Shown here piece by piece: positions 32,842 to 36,474 of a DNA stretch of 36,474 nt. The DNA is from Streptomyces turgidiscabies Car8 (GTDB lineage Bacteria > Actinomycetota > Actinomycetes > Streptomycetales > Streptomycetaceae). The position numbers and the translations under genes are program-made. The first letter of the stretch is position 1. Each line of letters starts with the position of its first letter. The notes beneath the pieces were generated by a model, which ran no database searches, was not told where the DNA came from, and worked only from the letters and a program-made list of their open reading frames with translations. Location: positions 1-36,474 of the forward strand of contig NZ_AEJB01000280.1 of the NCBI RefSeq assembly GCF_000331005.1, given 5' to 3'.

Positions 32842-33582
32842 ATGGCCGCTTCCGAACCGACCATCCTCGCGACCTCCGGCGGACACCGCACCGGCGGCCG
32901 GACCATGGTGGCGTTCGACGCCCTCGTCCATCACGCCGTGGACCTCTCAGGGGTCCACGGCCGCAGACCGCGCGTCCTGTACGTCGGTACGGCGATCGGG
33001 GACGCCGAGCACTTCACGGCCCGCATGGGTGAGGCCGCCCGGGTCGCGGGCTTCGACCTCACGCCGCTGCACCTCTTCCCCATGCCCAACCTGGACGACG
33101 TCGAGGGCACGGTGCTTGACCAGGACGTCGTCTGGGTCATGGGTGGCTCGGTGGCGAATCTGCTCGCGGTCTGGCGGGTGCACGGCCTCGACCGGATCAT
33201 GCGGCGCGCCTGGGAGGCCGGCGTGGTGCTCAGCGGGGTGAGCGCGGGCTCCCTCTGCTGGTTCAGAGGGGGCACCACCGATTCCTTCGGCCCCGAACTG
33301 AGGCCGCTCACCGACGCGCTGGGTTTCCTTCCGTACGGAAACGGCGTGCACTACGACAGCGACGCGGGCCGCCGCCCGCTGGTCCACCGGCTTGTCGCCG
33401 ACGGCACCCTGCCCACCACGCACTGCACCGACGACGGGGTCGGCCTCGTGTACCGAGGGACCGAACTCGTCGAGGCAGTCGCGGAGTTGCCGGGCAGGGG
33501 TGCCTATGTCGTCAGGTGCGAGGGAGACACGGCGGTGGAGGAACGAATCGAGCCGCGCAGGCTGCCCTCGCCGTCTCCCTGA
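32842..33582 (+). CDS. Peptidase E-like protein (S51 family)
   Basis: A 246-residue protein with the class I glutamine-amidotransferase-like fold of peptidase E and cyanophycinase. Seen are an N-terminal strand ATSGGH, VLYVGTAIGDAEHF, VVWVMGGSVANLL, the nucleophile elbow GVSAGSLCWF (Ser134) and GFLPYGNGVHYDSD with a probable catalytic His170. Expected activity is hydrolysis of Asp-Xaa dipeptides or a related peptide bond in the cytosol. It begins ten bases after the tatA stop and may be cotranscribed. Its last 79 bases overlap the convergent DUF6114 gene. Confidence 0.9.
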   Translation: MAASEPTILATSGGHRTGGRTMVAFDALVHHAVDLSGVHGRRPRVLYVGTAIGDAEHFTARMGEAARVAGFDLTPLHLFPMPNLDDVEGTVLDQDVVWVMGGSVANLLAVWRVHGLDRIMRRAWEAGVVLSGVSAGSLCWFRGGTTDSFGPELRPLTDALGFLPYGNGVHYDSDAGRRPLVHRLVADGTLPTTHCTDDGVGLVYRGTELVEAVAELPGRGAYVVRCEGDTAVEERIEPRRLPSPSP

Positions 33583-34037
33583 CCGTCGTCCGTCGCCGGG
33601 GCCTCCGTGGAGTCCATGGCGGCCTTGCCCTGCTTCTTGTCCTCGCGTCGCTGGCGGCGGCTGACCCGGGGTTCCTGGTCGGGAAGCCAGCCGAAAGCCA
33701 TGCAGCTGCCCACGGCGCCCAGGGCGAGGCCGACGAAGAAGCCACCGAGGTTCGAGGTGACCCAGGTGCCCAGCGTCAGCATGATGCCGACGATCGAGTA
33801 GAACAGCCGTTGCGTGGGGTTGAAGAGGATCAACAGACCGACCACCACCATGAGCGCCGGCAGCATGAAGCCTGCCAGGCCCTGCATACCCAGGTGCACG
33901 ACGATCTTCAGGGAGACCTTCATCGTGACGAGGATCTCCACCCCGCCCAGGGTGAGCAGCAGCCCGCCCACGAACGGACGGTGGGCCCGCCAGTTTCTGA
34001 AGGCGGGCCCCACCCCCTCTTGCTCGATGCCGGACAT
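33504..34037 (-). CDS. DUF6114 membrane protein
   Basis: A 177-residue protein with about four membrane helices (GGLLLTLGGVEILVTMKVSL, FMLPALMVVVGLLILFN, IVGIMLTLGTWVTSNLGGFF, and LALGAVGSCMAFGWLP). A charged tail rich in Arg, Asp and Ser follows. DUF6114 genes regularly follow DUF6230 genes in Streptomyces; function unknown. ATG 34037 shares one base with the stop of the upstream gene (TGATG), so translation is coupled. The 3' end is antisense to the S51 gene for 79 bases. Confidence 0.9.
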   Translation of the reverse strand: MSGIEQEGVGPAFRNWRAHRPFVGGLLLTLGGVEILVTMKVSLKIVVHLGMQGLAGFMLPALMVVVGLLILFNPTQRLFYSIVGIMLTLGTWVTSNLGGFFVGLALGAVGSCMAFGWLPDQEPRVSRRQRREDKKQGKAAMDSTEAPATDDGQGDGEGSLRGSIRSSTAVSPSHLTT

Positions 34038-34768
34038 CAGCAACCCGACGAGCTGAAGCTGAGCTTCAGCCCGGGCAGCTTGAACACGGCTGCGGTGGTG
34101 GCGTAGTTGGTCGACCGCAGGTTGGCGATCCGGATGCTGTCCGCCTGCTGGCTGAAGACACCGGCCGGACCCTGGACGCCCGCCTTGGTGAGCGTGCTGG
34201 CGTCGTTGCCGATCTCGATGTTGCTGAAGGACGCGTCACCCGACTGCTCGGTGCCGTCGAGCGTGAGGTCGGTCGCGGACACCGGGGTGCCGTTGCCGCC
34301 CGCCTTGATCAGCAGGTTGACGCCACCGAGGTCGACGCTCTGGCACAGCTTGGTGATCGTCGCGTTCTTGATCGCGGTGGTGATGATCAGGACCTGGCCG
34401 CCGGTGTCGCCCTCGTTCGGGCTGTTCTCGATCATGTGGTCGAGGCCGCCGAACTGCTCGAAACCGGTGCCGTTCATCTCCGTGGCGGTGACCGTGAACG
34501 GCATGCCGGAGATGGCGAACTGGACGCCCAGGGCGCCCTGCGCGGTGAGAACCGCGAGTGAGGCGGCGACCAGAGTGGCCGGCACCGCCATCACGGCTGC
34601 GCGGCGCATGCGAACCCGCCCGCGCCGTTCGGTGCCCTTTCCGGCACCTTCGAAGAATTCGGACACGTTGGTGGATCCCGTGCCCGCGGAGCCTTCGGAA
34701 GCGTTACCGCTTCCTGGCTGCTCGGGGTTGGATCCAGCGGACGACGAGGCGTCCGAGGACGAAGCCAT
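34037..34768 (-). CDS. DUF6230 family exported protein
   Basis: A 243-residue protein. The first 50 residues are Ser/Gly-rich and acidic. A basic patch RRGRVRMRRAAV precedes one hydrophobic segment (MAVPATLVAASLAVLTAQGA) that anchors or exports it. The rest is a beta-rich extracellular domain with FAISGMPFTVTATEMNGTGF, ITKLCQSVDLGGVNLLIKAG and LSFSSSGC at the end. The two cysteines (in KLCQS and the final residue) may form a disulfide. Older annotations call relatives cholesterol esterases without good reason. ATG 34768 is preceded by GGGAGCAG; ATG 34786 is an alternative. Operon with DUF6114. Confidence 0.9.
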   Translation of the reverse strand: MASSSDASSSAGSNPEQPGSGNASEGSAGTGSTNVSEFFEGAGKGTERRGRVRMRRAAVMAVPATLVAASLAVLTAQGALGVQFAISGMPFTVTATEMNGTGFEQFGGLDHMIENSPNEGDTGGQVLIITTAIKNATITKLCQSVDLGGVNLLIKAGGNGTPVSATDLTLDGTEQSGDASFSNIEIGNDASTLTKAGVQGPAGVFSQQADSIRIANLRSTNYATTAAVFKLPGLKLSFSSSGC

Positions 34769-34920
34769 GGTCTGCTCCCAGTACATAGTCAGTGCGTCAA
34801 TGCTGGTCACGCTTCAGTGGCACGTTGTCCTGGCGCGGACAGCGACTGTGGCGTTACGTCTCCTCGCAACTCCCGGCGGTTGCAAGGGCTTTCACGGTTA
34901 CGCACCAGTAGCCGCCGAGG

Positions 34921-34939
34921 AAGTTACCCGTGGTTACTT
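34921..34939. promoter_or_regulatory. Imperfect palindrome, candidate operator
   Basis: AAGTTACC and GGTTACTT flank CGT, with 14 of 19 positions symmetric. It resembles the style of TetR-family operators with ACC/GGT half-sites. It is about 150 bases upstream of the DUF6230 start, and no regulator gene lies beside it. Confidence 0.45.
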
Positions 34940-35141
34940 TGAGGGGTCAAGGGAGTTGTGGAAAAAGGGTGCGGATTATGTTCCACCTGTGACTTTGCGG
35001 GTCGATCGCCGGTCGTCCGGGGTGTCCGAGAGGCTGCCGGCCGGCTTCTGAGGGGGTGTCGCACGGGCCGAGGGGGAGCGCGGAAGTTCACGGGAAAGTT
35101 CGACGAGCGACATCAACTTCCGTGAGACGTCTTGACGTTGA

Positions 35142-36182
<1,041 letters not shown>

Positions 36183-36197
36183 CGAACCGTCAATGAA

Positions 36198-36233
36198 CGT
36201 CTGTGCTGCCGGTGTTCACCGGCGGCGCAGACG
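36198..36233. terminator. Hairpin terminator after the secreted-protein gene
   Basis: CGTCTGTGCTGCCGG (36198-36212) pairs with CCGGCGGCGCAGACG (36219-36233) over fifteen pairs including two G-U, with a six-base loop. The minus-strand stop codon at 36216-36218 falls in the loop, so it may also end a gene coming from the right. Confidence 0.85.
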
Positions 36234-36474
36234 TAGGACAATGGCGGCGACCGCGGCGAGCAGTACAGCCGCGGCGGCGCCTGCGATCAGGTGCCGCGGT
36301 CCGGCATCGTCGGTGGCGGACGCCACCGGCGCGCCGGCCACGGTGCCCGCGGCCTGTGGGGCGGCGGAGTTCCCCCGACGGCGGCGGCCTGGACACCACG
36401 GCGGCCTGCCGGGCGGCGGTCACCGCGAACGGCGGGGCGCCCTTCACCTTCTGGGACAACCTGCGGGTCGCGAA
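36216..36474 (-). CDS. 3' end of a membrane-anchored surface protein, frame apparently shifted
   Basis: From about 36371 down to the stop at 36216 the minus strand encodes NSAAPQAAGTVAGAPVASA, then a membrane helix HLIAGAAAAVLLAAVAAIVL and the basic end RLRRR. This is a typical C-terminal anchor. First-position GC clearly exceeds second-position GC, as expected for a real frame. To the right this frame meets a stop at 36420-36422. The plausible continuation (FATRRLSQKVKGAPPFAVTA) is in the frame shifted by one base, at a run of five G. A plus-strand frame (ACRAAVTANGGAPFTFWDN) also looks protein-like there. Partial, possibly frameshifted; strand assignment beyond 36371 is uncertain. Confidence 0.4.

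Noticed and set aside
36190..36459. Intact 89-residue minus-strand gene at the right edge
   Set aside because: Its second half is Arg/Gly-rich nonsense, whereas the neighbouring frame gives a natural membrane anchor there.

Overview
The window is very GC-rich, with almost exclusively G/C third codon positions, frequent GTG/TTG starts, a conservon (cvnABCD), WhiJ-type XRE/DUF397 genes, DUF574 and DUF6230/DUF6114 proteins, and a single rare TTA codon. Together these indicate the chromosome of a Streptomyces or close relative. No rRNA, tRNA, CRISPR array, transposase or integrase was seen, so it reads as ordinary chromosome with lineage-specific parts.

Layout. (1) 1-6524, minus: a LacI regulator, a Tat-type lipoprotein sugar-binding protein, two ABC permeases and a GH42 beta-galactosidase running off the left edge. 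They appear to be controlled by three tandem 14-bp operators at 6613-6654. The ABC ATPase is not encoded here; such systems commonly share MsiK. (2) 6818-8240, plus: an M20 metallopeptidase and a 70-aa conserved protein, closed by a strong hairpin. (3) 8343-11386, minus: a GT2/GT39 pair of YkcC/YkcB type, with a genomic repeat inserted in frame in the GT2 gene. (4) 11519-15362, minus: conservon cvnABCD. Upstream of it is an orphan sugar-binding lipoprotein (15666-16697). (5) 17150-21138: a DUF574 methyltransferase, a WhiJ-like XRE regulator with DUF397 partner, and a divergent HATPase plus a conserved small protein.

(6) 21191-28029, plus: a second beta-galactoside locus (36-bp perfect palindrome, MFS permease, two ATGA-coupled GH35 enzymes, LacI), followed closely by an ArsR regulator and an MgtA-like P-type ATPase (28039-30919). 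(7) 30931-34768: an LCP cell-wall enzyme diverging from a TatA paralogue, a peptidase E-like S51 enzyme, and a DUF6230-DUF6114 pair. (8) 34769-36474: a 750-base regulatory region, a small disulfide-type secreted protein with terminator, and a confusing right edge where coding signals of both strands meet.

The strongest theme is two separately regulated beta-galactoside loci about 15 kb apart: one ABC + GH42, one MFS + two GH35. Each has a LacI gene and a nearby palindromic operator with the central CpG typical of that family. They may act on different chain lengths or linkages of plant galactans or galacto-oligosaccharides (inference). No wholly unknown multi-gene system could be proved. The best candidates for new biology are the orphan binding protein next to the conservon, the tandem operator array, the TTA-gated GH35 enzyme and the substituted MgtA-like pump.
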